Assembly (NCBI GenBank): GCA_964035545.1
Contig: CAXIUT010000183.1
Span: 1,116,001 to 1,180,000, forward strand
Source of the DNA: Bugula neritina
Taxonomy: Eukaryota > Bryozoa > Gymnolaemata > Cheilostomatida > Bugulidae
DNA length: 64,000 bases
Direction of reading: 5' to 3'
The first letter of the stretch is position 1; each line of letters starts with the position of its first letter. The translations under genes were made by a program, and so were the position numbers. This document shows positions 1-13,916 of the stretch, one piece after another. Below the pieces are notes generated by a model, which made no database searches, was not told where the DNA came from, and saw only the letters and a program-made list of their open reading frames with translations.

Positions 1-1519
1 CTAAATATACGGTAATATACTGAAATATACTGTAACACATTGAAAAATACTGCAACATACTGAAATATACTGTAACACACCGAAATATACTGCAACATAC
101 TGAAATACACTGTAACATACTGAAATACACTGCTACATACTGAAATATACTGCAACATACTGCAACATACTGAAATACACAGTAACATACTGAAATAAAC
201 TGCAACATACTACAACATATTGAAATACACTGCAACACATTGAAATATACTGCAACATACCTAAATATACGGTAATATACTGAAATTCACTGTAACGCAT
301 TGCAAAATACTGCAACATACTGAAATTCACTGCGACACACTGAAATACGCTGCAAAATACTACAACATACTGAAATAAACTGTAACATGTTGAAATACAC
401 TGCAACACATTGAAAAATACTGCAACATACTGAAATATACTGTAACACACTGAAATATACTGCAACATACTGAAATACACTGTAACATACTGAAATATAC
501 TGCAACATACTGAAATACACTGCTTCATACTGAAATATACTGCAACATACTGCAACATACTGCAATACACTGTAAAATACTGAAATACACTGCAACATAC
601 TACAACATATTGAAATACACTGCAACACATTGAAATACACTGCAACTTATCGAATATATGGAAAACTACTGAAATATACTGTAACGCATTGAAAAAGACT
701 GCAACATACTGAAATATATTGCGACACATTGCAATATACTGTAATATACTGAAAAATGCTGTATCACACTGAAATATACTGCAATTCGCTGAAATATACT
801 GCAACATACTGAAATACACCGCAACATCCTACAACATACTAAAATACACTGTAACATTTCGAAATACACTGCAACACATTGAATTATACTGCAACATAAC
901 GAAATATATGGTAAACTACTGAAATATATTTTAACAAATTGAAAAATACTGCAACATACTGAAATATACTGTAACACACTGAAGTATACTGCAACATACT
1001 GAAATACACTGTAACATACTGAAATATACTGCAACATACTGAAATACACTGCTACATACTGAAATATACTGCAACGTACTGCAACATACTGCAGCATACT
1101 GAAATACACTGTAACATACTGAAATACACTGCAACATACTACCACATATTGAAATACACTGCAACACATTGAAATGTACTGCAACATACCGAAATATATG
1201 GTAAACTACTAAAATATACTGTAACACATTGAAAAATACTGCAACATACTGAAATATACTGCGACACCTAGCAATATACTGTAACATACTGAAATATGCT
1301 CTAGCACACTGAAATACAATGCAACTTACTGAAATATACTGCAACATACTGAAATACACTGCAACATCCTACAATACGCTGAAATACACAGTAACATATT
1401 GAAATACACTGCAACACTTTGAAATATACTGCAACATACCGAAGTATATGGTAAACTACTGCAACATACTACAACATACTGAAATACACTGCAACACATT
1501 GAAATATACTGCGACATAC
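1..1519 (+). repeat. HOR unit U1, 1519 bp (S-type reference)
   Basis: Boxes begin at 1, 261, 651, 900, 1190 and 1440, giving intervals of 260, 390, 249, 290, 250 and 80 bp. Landmarks in order: gaaattcactgtaacgcatt (about 284), gcttcatac (about 522), box cgaatatatggaaaac (651, one base short), gaaaaagac, tattttaacaaattg (about 928), gaagtatac (about 982), actaccacat (about 1138), gaaatgtac, cctagcaatatac (about 1267), gctctagcacac (about 1308), catcctacaatacgctg (about 1366) and box cgaagtatatgg (1440). The length is 152 decamers minus the one base missing at box 651. The next unit repeats it almost perfectly. Confidence 0.93.
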
Positions 1520-3038
1520 CTAAATATACGGTAATATACTGAAATATACTGTAACACATTGAAAAATACTGCAACATACTGAAATATACTGTAACACACC
1601 GAAATATACTGCAACATACTGAAATACACTGTAACATACTGAAATACACTGCTACATACTGAAATATACTGCAACATACTGCAACATACTGAAATACACA
1701 GTAACATACTGAAATAAACTGCAACATACTACAACATATTGAAATACACTGCAACACATTGAAATATACTGCAACATACTTAAATATACGGTAATATACT
1801 GAAATTCACTGTAACGCATTGCAAAATACTGCAACATACTGAAATTCACTGCGACACACTGAAATACGCTGCAAAATACTACAACATACTGAAATAAACT
1901 GTAACATGTTGAAATACACTGCAACACATTGAAAAATACTGCAACATACTGAAATATACTGTAACACACTGAAATATACTGCAACATACTGAAATACACT
2001 GTAACATACTGAAATATACTGCAACATACTGAAATACACTGCTTCATACTGAAATATACTGCAACATACTGCAACATACTGCAATACACTGTAAAATACT
2101 GAAATACACTGCAACATACTACAACATATTGAAATACACTGCAACACATTGAAATACACTGCAACTTATCGAATATATGGAAAACTACTGAAATATACTG
2201 TAACGCATTGAAAAAGACTGCAACATACTGAAATATATTGCGACACATTGCAATATACTGTAATATACTGAAAAATGCTGTATCACACTGAAATATACTG
2301 CAATTCGCTGAAATATACTGCAACATACTGAAATACACCGCAACATCCTACAACATACTAAAATACACTGTAACATTTCGAAATACACTGCAACACATTG
2401 AATTATACTGCAACATAACGAAATATATGGTAAACTACTGAAATATATTTTAACAAATTGAAAAATACTGCAACATACTGAAATATACTGTAACACACTG
2501 AAGTATACTGCAACATACTGAAATACACTGTAACATACTGAAATATACTGCAACATACTGAAATACACTGCTACATACTGAAATATACTGCAACGTACTG
2601 CAACATACTGCAGCATACTGAAATACACTGTAACATACTGAAATACACTGCAACATACTACCACATATTGAAATACACTGCAACACATTGAAATGTACTG
2701 CAACATACCGAAATATATGGTAAACTACTAAAATATACTGTAACACATTGAAAAATACTGCAACATACTGAAATATACTGCGACACCTAGCAATATACTG
2801 TAACATACTGAAATATGCTCTAGCACACTGAAATACAATGCAACTTACTGAAATATACTGCAACATACTGAAATACACTGCAACATCCTACAATACGCTG
2901 AAATACACAGTAACATATTGAAATACACTGCAACACTTTGAAATATACTGCAACATACCGAAGTATATGGTAAACTACTGCAACATACTACAACATACTG
3001 AAATACACTGCAACACATTGAAATATACTGCGACATAC
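1520..3038 (+). repeat. HOR unit U2, 1519 bp, near-identical to U1
   Basis: This is the same landmark order as U1 shifted by exactly 1519. The only difference I noticed is at 1780, where the second R-like box begins with t (actt|aaatatacgg) instead of the c at 261. The conceptual translations of the minus strand in all frames otherwise match U1. U1 and U2 are a recent tandem duplication. Confidence 0.93.
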
Positions 3039-5427
3039 CTAAATATACGGTAATATACTGAAATATACTGTAACACATTGAAAAATACTGCAACATACTG
3101 AAATATACTGTAACACACCGAAATATACTGCAACATACTGAAATACACTGTAACATACTGAAATACACTGCTACATACTGAAATATACTGCAACATACTG
3201 CAACATACTGAAATACACAGTAACATACTGAAATAAACTGCAACATACTACAACATATTGAAATACACTGCAACACATTGAAATATACTGCAACATACTT
3301 AAATATACGGTAATATACTGAAATTCACTGTAACGCATTGCAAAATACTGCAACATACTGAAATTCACTGCGACACACTGAAATACGCTGCAAAATACTA
3401 CAACATACTGAAATAAACTGTAACATGTTGAAATACACTGCAACACATTGAAAAATACTGCAACATACTGAAATATACTGTAACACACTGAAATATACTG
3501 CAACATACTGAAATACACTGTAACATACTGAAATATACTGCAACATACTGAAATACACTGCTACATACTGAAATATACTGCAACATACTGCAACATACTG
3601 CAATACACTGTAAAATACTGAAATACACTGCAACATACTACTACAACATATTAAAATACACTGCAACACATTGAAATACACTGCAACTTACCGAATATAT
3701 GGTAAACTACTGAAATATACTGTAACGCATTGAAAAGTACTGCAACATACTGAAATATATTGCGACACATTGCAATAAACTGTAACATACTGAAAAATGC
3801 TGTAGCACACTGAAATACACTGCCATTCACTGAAATATACTGCAACATCCTGAAATACACCGCAACATCCTACAACATACTGAAGTACACTGTAACATAT
3901 TGAAATACACTGCAACACATTGAAATATACTGCAACATACCGAAATATATCGTAAACTACTGAAATATACTGTAACACATTGAAAAAAACTGCAACATAC
4001 TGAAATATACTGTAACAAACCGAAATATACTGCAACATACTGAAATACACTGTAACATACTGAAATATACTGTAACATACTGAAATACACTGCAACATCC
4101 TACAAAATGCTGAAATACACTGTAACATATTGAAATACACTGTAACATACTGAAATATACTGCAATATAATGAAATACACTGCAACATCCTACAAAAGGC
4201 TGAAATACACTGTAACATATTGAAATACACTGCAACACATTGAAATATACTGCAACATACCGAAATATATGGTAAACTACTGAAATATACTGTAACACAT
4301 TGAAAAAAACTGACATACTGAAATATACTGCGACACCTAGCAATATACTGTAACATACTGAAATATGCTCTAGCACACTGAAATACAATGCAACTCACTG
4401 AAATATACTGCAACATACTGAAATACACTGCAACATCCTACAACATGCTGAAATACACTGTAACATATTGAAATACACTGCAACACTTTGAAATATACTG
4501 CAACATACCGAAATATATGGTAAACTACTGCAACACACTACAACATATTGAAATACACTGCAACACATTGAAATATACTGCAACATGCCTAAATATACGT
4601 TAATATAATGAAATATACTGTAACAAACCGAAATATACTGCAACATACTGAAATACACTGTAACATACTGAAATATACTGCAACATACTGAAATACACTG
4701 CTACATACTGAAATATACTGCAACATACTGCAACATACTGAAATACACTGTAACATAATGAAATAAACTGCAACATACTACATCATATTGAAATACACTG
4801 CAACACATTGAAATATACTGCAACATACCTAAATATACGGTAATATACTGAAATATACTGTAACACATTGAAAAAACTGCAACATACTGAAATACACTGC
4901 AACACACTGAAATACACCGCAAAATACCACAACATACTGAAATACACTGTAACATATTGAAATCCAGTGCAACACATTGAAATATACTGCAACATACCGA
5001 AATATATGGTAAACTAACGAAATATACTGTAACACATTGAAAAATACCGCAACATACTGAAATATACTGCGACACATTGCAATATACTGTAACATACTGA
5101 AATATGCTGTAGCACACTGAAATATACTGCAATTCGCTGAAATATACTGCAACATACTGAAATACACTGCAACATACTACAACATATTGAAATACACTGC
5201 AACAGATTGAAATGTACTGCAACATACCGAAATATACGGTAATATACTGAAATATACTGCAACACATTGAAAAATACTGCAACATACTGAAATACACTGC
5301 AACACACTGAAACACACCGCAAAAAACTACAACATACTGAAATACACTGTAACATATTAAAACATACTGCAACATACTGCAACATACTGAAATACACTGT
5401 AACATATTGAAATATACTGCGACATAC
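3039..5427 (+). repeat. HOR unit U3, 2389 bp (complex type, short form)
   Basis: The first roughly 600 bp copies U2, including its private t at the second box (3299). At about 3638 it departs through a 3-bp insertion (actactacaac) into another unit type. Boxes lie at 3039, 3299, 3692, 3941 (with CG instead of GG: atatatcgtaaac), 4261, 4509, 4589, 4829, 4998 and 5228; intervals are 260, 393, 249, 320, 248, 80, 240, 169, 230 and 200. Private variants include tcctacaaaaggctg (about 4191), ctgacatactg (about 4311, 2 bp short) and gaaaaaactgc (about 4870, 1 bp short). The indel sum is +3-1-2-1 = -1, which accounts for 2389. It ends by an abrupt junction near 5410 onto the next R box. Confidence 0.9.
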
Positions 5428-8400
5428 CTGAATATACGGTAATATACTGAAATATACTGTAACACATTGAAAAATACTGCAACATACTGAAATATACTGT
5501 AACACACCGAAATATACTGCAACATACTGAAATACACTGTAACATACTGAAATACACTGCTACATACTGAAATATACTGCAACATACTGCAACATACTGA
5601 AATACACAGTAACATACTGAAATAAACTGCAACATACTACAACATATTGAAATACACTGCAACACATTGAAATATACTGCAACATACTTAAATATACGGT
5701 AATATACTGAAATTCACTGTAACGCATTGCAAAATACTGCAACATACTGAAATTCACTGCGACACACTGAAATACGCTGCAAAATACTACAACATACTGA
5801 AATAAACTGTAACATGTTGAAATACACTGCAACACATTGAAAAATACTGCAACATACTGAAATATACTGTAACACACTGAAATATACTGCAACATACTGA
5901 AATACACTGTAACATACTGAAATATACTGCAACATACTGAAATACACTGCTACATACTGAAATATACTGCAACATACTGCAACATACTGCAATACACTGT
6001 AAAATACTGAAATACACTGCAACATACTACTACAACATATTAAAATACACTGCAACACATTGAAATACACTGCAACTTACCGAATATATGGTAAACTACT
6101 GAAATATACTGTAACGCATTGAAAAGTACTGCAACATACTGAAATATATTGCGACACATTGCAATAAACTGTAACATACTGAAAAATGCTGTAGCACACT
6201 GAAATACACTGCCATTCACTGAAATATACTGCAACATCCTGAAATACACCGCAACATCCTACAACATACTGAAGTACACTGTAACATATTGAAATACACT
6301 GCAACACATTGAAATATACTGCAACATACCGAAATATATCGTAAACTACTGAAATATACTGTAACACATTGAAAAAAACTGCAACATACTGAAATATACT
6401 GTAACAAACCGAAATATACTGCAACATACTGAAATACACTGTAACATACTGAAATATACTGTAACATACTGAAATACACTGCAACATCCTACAAAATGCT
6501 GAAATACACTGTAACATATTGAAATACACTGTAACATACTGAAATATACTGCAATATAATGAAATACACTGCAACATCCTACAAAAGGCTGAAATACACT
6601 GTAACATATTGAAATACACTGCAACACATTTAAATATACTGCAACATACCGAAATATATGGTAAACTACTGAAATATACTGTAACACATTGAAAAAAACT
6701 GACATACTGAAATATACTGCGACACCTAGCAATATACTGTAACATACTGAAATATGCTCTAGCACACTGAAATACAATGCAACTCACTGAAATATACTGC
6801 AACATACTGAAATACACTGCAACATCCTACAACATGCTGAAATACACTGTAACATATTGAAATACACTGCAACACTTTGAAATATACTGCAACATACCGA
6901 AATATATGGTAAACTACTGCAACACACTACAACATATTGAAATACACTGCAACACATTGAAATATACTGCAACATGCCTAAATATACGTTAATATAATGA
7001 AATATACTGTAACAAACCGAAATATACTGCAACATACTGAAATACACTGTAACATACTGAAATATACTGCAACATACTGAAATACACTGCTACATACTGA
7101 AATATACTGCAACATACTGCAACATACTGAAATACACTGTAACATAATGAAATAAACTGCAACATACTACATCATATTGAAATACACTGCAACACATTGA
7201 AATATACTGCAACATACCTAAATATACGGTAATATACTGAAATATACTGTAACACATTGAAAAAACTGCAACATACTGAAATACACTGCAACACACTGAA
7301 ATACACCGCAAAATACCACAACATACTGAAATACACTGTAACATATTGAAATCCAGTGCAACACATTGAAATATACTGCAACATACCGAAATATATGGTA
7401 AACTAACGAAATATACTGTAACACATTGAAAAATACCGCAACATACTGAAATATACTGCGACACATTGCAATATACTGTAACATACTGAAATATGCTGTA
7501 GCACACTGAAATATACTGCAATTCGCTGAAATATACTGCAACATACTGAAATACACTGCAACATACTACAACATATTGAAATACACTGCAACACATTGAA
7601 ATGTACTGCAACATACCGAAATATACGGTAATATACTGAAATATACTGCAACACATTGAAAAATACTGCAACATACTGAAATACACTGCAACACACTGAA
7701 ACACACCGCAAAAAACTACAACATACTGAAATACACTGTAACATATTAAAACATACTGCAACATACTGCAACATACTGAAATACACTGTAACATATTGAA
7801 ATACACTGCAACACATTGAAATATACTGCAACATACCGAAATAGATGGTAAACTAATGAAATATACTGTAACACATTGAAAAATACCGCAACATACTGAA
7901 ATATACTGCGACACATTGCAATATACTGTAACATACTGAAATATGCTGTAGCACACTGAAATACACTGCAACATCCTACAACATACTGAAATACACTGTA
8001 ACATATTGAAATACACTGCAAAACATTGAAATTTACTGCAACATAACAAAATATATGGTAAACTACTGAAATAGACTTTAACACATTGAAAAATACTGCA
8101 ACATACTGAAATATACTGTAACACACTGAAGTATACTGCAACATACTGAAATACACTGTAACATACTGAAATATACTGCAACATACTGAAATACACTGCT
8201 ACATACTGAAATATACTGCAACGTACTGCAACATACTGCAGCATACTGAAATACACTGTAACATACTGAAATACACTGCAACATACTACCACATATTGAA
8301 ATACACTGCAACACATTGAAATGTACTGCAACATACCGAAATATATGGTAAACTACTAAAATATACTGTAACACATTGAAAAATACTGCAACATACTGAA

Positions 8401-8666
8401 ATATACTGCGACACCTAGCAATATACTGTAACATACTGAAATATGCTCTAGCACACTGAAATACAATGCAACTTACTGAAATATACTGCAACATACTGAA
8501 ATACACTGCAACATCCTACAATACGCTGAAATACACAGTAACATATTGAAATACACTGCAACACTTTGAAATATACTGCAACATACCGAAGTATATGGTA
8601 AACTACTGCAACATACTACAACATACTGAAATACACTGCAACACATTGAAATATACTGCGACATAC
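5428..8666 (+). repeat. HOR unit U4, 3239 bp (complex type, long form)
   Basis: Positions 5428 to about 7800 repeat U3 at a shift of 2389, including the 3-bp insertion (about 6027), the 2-bp gap (about 6700) and the 1-bp gap (about 7259). The unit then continues for 850 bp that U3 lacks, with boxes at 7837 (atagatgg), 8047 (aacaaaatatatgg), 8337 and 8587 before the next R box. The R box at 5428 reads ctgaatatacgg, with g instead of a. Confidence 0.9.
7800..8649 (+). repeat. 850-bp block present in U4 and U5, absent from U3
   Basis: At 5411 U3 passes straight from taacatattgaaata into tactgcgacatac. At the matching point of U4 (about 7800) the text continues with acactgcaacacattg and reaches the same end only 850 bp later. 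The 850 bp is 85 decamers, so register is kept. Its second half (from about 8070) resembles U1 900-1519: gaagtatac, actaccacat, cctagcaatatac and the final boxes. Edges are uncertain by about 20 bp because the flanks are themselves repeats. Confidence 0.8.
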
Positions 8667-11600
8667 CTAAATATACGGTAATATACTGAAATATACTGTA
8701 ACACATTGAAAAATACTGCAACATACTGAAATATACTGTAACACACCGAAATATACTGCAACATACTGAAATACACTGTAACATACTGAAATACACTGCT
8801 ACATACTGAAATATACTGCAACATACTGCAACATACTGAAATACACAGTAACATACTGAAATAAACTGCAACATACTACAACATATTGAAATACACTGCA
8901 ACACATTGAAATATACTGCAACATACCTAAATATACGGTAATATACTGAAATTCACTGTAACGCATTGCAAAATACTGCAACATACTGAAATTCACTGCG
9001 ACACACTGAAATACGCTGCAAAATACTACAACATACTGAAATAAACTGTAACATGTTGAAATACACTGCAACACATTGAAAAATACTGCAACATACTGAA
9101 ATATACTGTAACACACTGAAATATACTGCAACATACTGAAATACACTGTAACATACTGAAATATACTGCAACATACTGAAATACACTGCTACATACTGAA
9201 ATATACTGCAACATACTGCAACATACTGCAATACACTGTAAAATACTGAAATACACTGCAACATACTACTACAACATATTAAAATACACTGCAACACATT
9301 GAAATACACTGCAACTTACCGAATATATGGTAAACTACTGAAATATACTGTAACGCATTGAAAAGTACTGCAACATACTGAAATATATTGCGACACATTG
9401 CAATAAACTGTAACATACTGAAAAATGCTGTAGCACACTGAAATACACTGCCATTCACTGAAATATACTGCAACATCCTGAAATACACCGCAACATCCTA
9501 CAACATACTGAAGTACACTGTAACATATTGAAATACACTGCAACACATTGAAATATACTGCAACATACCGAAATATATCGTAAACTACTGAAATATACTG
9601 TAACACATTGAAAAAAACTGCAACATACTGAAATATACTGTAACAAACCGAAATATACTGCAACATACTGAAATACACTGTAACATACTGAAATATACTG
9701 TAACATACTGAAATACACTGCAACATCCTACAAAATGCTGAAATACACTGTAACATATTGAAATACACTGTAACATACTGAAATATACTGCAATATAATG
9801 AAATACACTGCAACATCCTACAAAAGGCTGAAATACACTGTAACATATTGAAATACACTGCAACACATTGAAATATACTGCAACATACCGAAATATATGG
9901 TAAACTACTGAAATATACTGTAACACATTGAAAAAAACTGACATACTGAAATATACTGCGACACCTAGCAATATACTGTAACATACTGAAATATGCTCTA
10001 GCACACTGAAATACAATGCAACTCACTGAAATATACTGCAACATACTGAAATACACTGCAACATCCTACAACATGCTGAAATACACTGTAACATATTGAA
10101 ATACACTGCAACACTTTGAAATATACTGCAACATACCGAAATATATGGTAAACTACTGAAACACACTACAACATATTGAAATACACTGCAACACATTGAA
10201 ATATACTGCAACATGCCTAAATATACGTTAATATAATGAAATATACTGTAACAAACCGAAATATACTGCAACATACTGAAATACACTGTAACATTCTGAA
10301 ATATACTGCAACATACTGAAATACACTGCTACATACTGAAATATACTGCAACATACTGCAACATACTGAAATACACTGTAACATAATGAAATAAACTGCA
10401 ACATACTACATCATATTGAAATACACTGCAACACATTGAAATATACTGCAACATACCTAAATATACGGTAATATACTGAAATATACTGTAACACATTGAA
10501 AAAACTGCAACATACTGAAATACACTGCAACACACTGAAATACACCGCAAAATACCACAACATACTGAAATACACTGTAACATATTGAAATCCAGTGCAA
10601 CACATTGAAATATACTGCAACATACCGAAATATATGGTAAACTAACGAAATATACTGTGACACATTGAAAAATACCGCAACATACTGAAATATACTGCCA
10701 CACATTGCAATATACTGTAACATACTGAAATATGCTGTAGCACACTGAAATATACTGCAATTCGCTGAAATATACTGCAACATACTGAAATACACTGCAA
10801 CATACTACAACATATTGAAATACACTGCAACACATTGAAATGTACTGCAACATACCGAAATATACGGTAATATACTGAAATATACTGCAACACATTGAAA
10901 AATACTGCAACATACTGAAATACACTGCAACACACTGAAACACACCGCAAAAAACTACAACATACTGAAATACACTGTAACATATTAAAACATACTGCAA
11001 CATACTGCAACATACTGAAATACACTGTAACATATTGAAATACACTGCAACACATTGAAATATACTGCAACATACCGAAATAGATGGTAAACTAATGAAA
11101 TATACTGTAACACATTGAAAAATACCGCAACATACTGAAATATACTGCGACACATTGCAATATACTGTAACATACTGAAATATGCTGTAGCACACTGAAA
11201 TACACTGCAACATCCTACAACATACTGAAATACACTGTAACATATTGAAATACACTGCAAAACATTGAAATTTACTGCAACATAACAAAATATATGGTAA
11301 ACTACTGAAATAGACTTTAACACATTGAAAAATACTGCAACATACTGAAATATACTGTAACACACTGAAGTATACTGCAACATACTGAAATACACTGTAA
11401 CATACTGAAATACACTGCAACATACTGAAATACACTGCTACATACTGAAATATACTGCAACGTACTGCAACATACTCCAGCATACTGAAATACACTGTAA
11501 CATACTGAAATACACTGCAACATACTACCACATATTGAAATACACTGCAACACATTGAAATGTACTGCAACATACCGAAATATATGGTAAACTACTAAAA

Positions 11601-12397
11601 TATACTGTAACATATTGAAAAATACTGCAACATACTGAAATACACTGCTACATACTGAAATATACCGCAACATACTGCAACATACTGCAATACACTGTAA
11701 AATACTGAAATACACTGCAACATACTACTACAACATATTGAAATACACTGCAACACATTGAAATACACTGCAACTTACCGAATATATGGTAAACTACTGA
11801 AATATACTGTAACGCATTGAAAAGTACTGCAACATACTGAAATATACTGTAACACACTGAAATATACTGCAACATACTGAAATACACTGTAACATACTGA
11901 AATATACTGCAACATACCGAAATACACTGCTACATACTGAAATATACTGCAACGTACTGCAACATACTGCAGCATACTGAAATACACTGTAACATACTGA
12001 AATACACTGCAACATACTACCACATATTGAAATACACTGCAACACATTGAAATGTACTGCAACATACCGAAATATATGGTAAACTACTAAAATATACTGT
12101 AACACATTGAAAAATACTGCAACATACTGAAATATACTGCGACACCTAGCAATATACTGTAACATACTGAAATATGCTCTAGCACACTGAAATACAATGC
12201 AACTTACTGAAATATACTGCAACATACTGAAATACACTGCAACATCCTACAATATGCTGAAATACACAGTAACATATTGAAATACACTGCAACACTTTGA
12301 AATATACTGCAACATACCGAAATATATGGTAAACTACTGCAACATACTACAACATACTGAAATACACTGCAACACATTGAAATATACTGCGACATAC
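8667..12397 (+). repeat. HOR unit U5, 3731 bp (complex type plus S-like tail)
   Basis: Positions 8667 to about 11620 repeat U4 at a shift of 3239 with scattered base changes, such as tgaaacacac at about 10158, cattctg at about 10293 and tgccacacat at about 10697. Near 11640 it jumps into a segment with a second 3-bp insertion (about 11727) and box ccgaatatatggtaaac (11779), then finishes like the 1272-bp units further right (boxes 12068 and 12318). Indels +3-1-2-1+3-1 = +1 account for 3731. This is a fusion of the complex type with a shortened S-type end. Confidence 0.87.
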
Positions 12398-13916
12398 CTA
12401 AATATACGGTAATATACTGAAATATACTGTAACACATTGAAAAATACTGCAACATACTGAAATATACTGTAACACACCGAAATATACTGCAACATACTGA
12501 AATACACTGTAACATACTGAAATACACTGCTACATACTGAAATATACTGCAACATACTGCAACATACTGAAATACACAGTAACATACTGAAATAAACTGC
12601 AACATACTACAACATATTGAAATACACTGCAACACATTGAAATATACTGCAACATACCTAAATATACGGTAATATACTGAAATTCACTGTAACGCATTGC
12701 AAAATACTGCAACATACTGAAATTCACTGCGACACACTGAAATACGCTGCAAAATACTACAACATACTGAAATAAACTGTAACATGTTGAAATACACTGC
12801 AACACATTGAAAAATACTGCAACATACTGAAATATACTGTAACACACTGAAATATACTGCAACATACTGAAATACACTGTAACATACTGAAATATACTGC
12901 AACATACTGAAATACACTGCTTCATACTGAAATATACTGCAACATACTGCAACATACTGCAATACACTGTAAAATACTGAAATACACTGCAACATACTAC
13001 AACATATTGAAATACACTGCAACACATTGAAATACACTGCAACTTATTGAATATATGGAAAACTACTGAAATATACTGTAACGCATTGAAAAAGACTGCA
13101 ACATACTGAAATATATTGCGACACATTGCAATATACTGTAATATACTGAAAAATGCTGTATCACACTGAAATATACTCCAATTCGCTGAAATATACTGCA
13201 ACATACTGAAATACACCGCAACATCCTACAACATACTAAAATACACTGTAACATTTCGAAATACACTGCAACACATTGAATTATACTGCAACATAACGAA
13301 ATATATGGTAAACTACTGAAATATATTTTAACAAATTGAAAAATACTGCAACATACTGAAATATACTGTAACACACTGAAGTATACTGCAACATACTGAA
13401 ATACACTGTAACATACTGAAATATACTGCAACATACTGAAATACACTGCTACATACTGAAATATACTGCAACGTACTGCAACATACTGCAGCATACTGAA
13501 ATACACTGTAACATACTGAAATACACTGCAACATACTACCACATATTGAAATACACTGCAACACATTGAAATGTACTGCAACATACCGAAATATATGGAA
13601 AACTACTGAAATATACTGTAACGCATTGAAAAAGACTGCAACATACTGAAATATATTGCGACACATTGCAATATACTGTAATATACTGAAAAATGCTGTA
13701 TCACACTGAAATATACTGCAATTCGCTGAAATATACTGCAACATACTGAAATACACCGCAACATCCTACAACATACTAAAATACACTGTAACATTTCGAA
13801 ATACACTGCAACACATTGAATTATACTGCAACATAACGAAGTATATGGTAAACTACTGCAACATACTACAACATACTGAAATACACTGCAACACATTGAA
13901 ATATACTGCGACATAC
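12398..13916 (+). repeat. HOR unit U6, 1519 bp, S-type with its fifth segment replaced
   Basis: The box spacing equals that of U1 (12398, 12658, 13048, 13297, 13587, 13837). However, the segment from 13587 starts ccgaaatatatggaaaac and carries gaaaaagac, so it is a second copy of the third segment rather than the usual fifth. The last box (13837) reads ataacgaagtatatgg: its left half matches the 900-type box and its right half the 1440-type box. A recombination junction therefore lies within or beside this box. Box 13048 has ttgaatatatgg instead of tcgaatatatgg. Confidence 0.88.

Noticed and set aside
1-12. Window starts exactly at an R box, suggesting a true array boundary
   Set aside because: The first base continues a normal unit (identical at 1520) and nothing non-repetitive is seen. 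The coincidence can come from how the window was cut.
133-819. Many further minus-strand open stretches of 60-300 codons across the window
   Set aside because: They overlap in different frames, recur with every unit copy and have no frame preference. All are by-products of the repeat.
900-920. TATA-like words (aaatatatgg) as promoters
   Set aside because: They are part of the recurrent box, occur every 80-390 bp and stand before no gene.
7090-8334. Longest open stretch, 414 codons on the minus strand, as a gene for a Cys-rich repeat protein
   Set aside because: It lies wholly within the satellite, starts at an ordinary decamer, has equal-looking peptide in the other two minus frames, and its length changes with single-base indels between copies. 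The open frame follows from decamers without stops.
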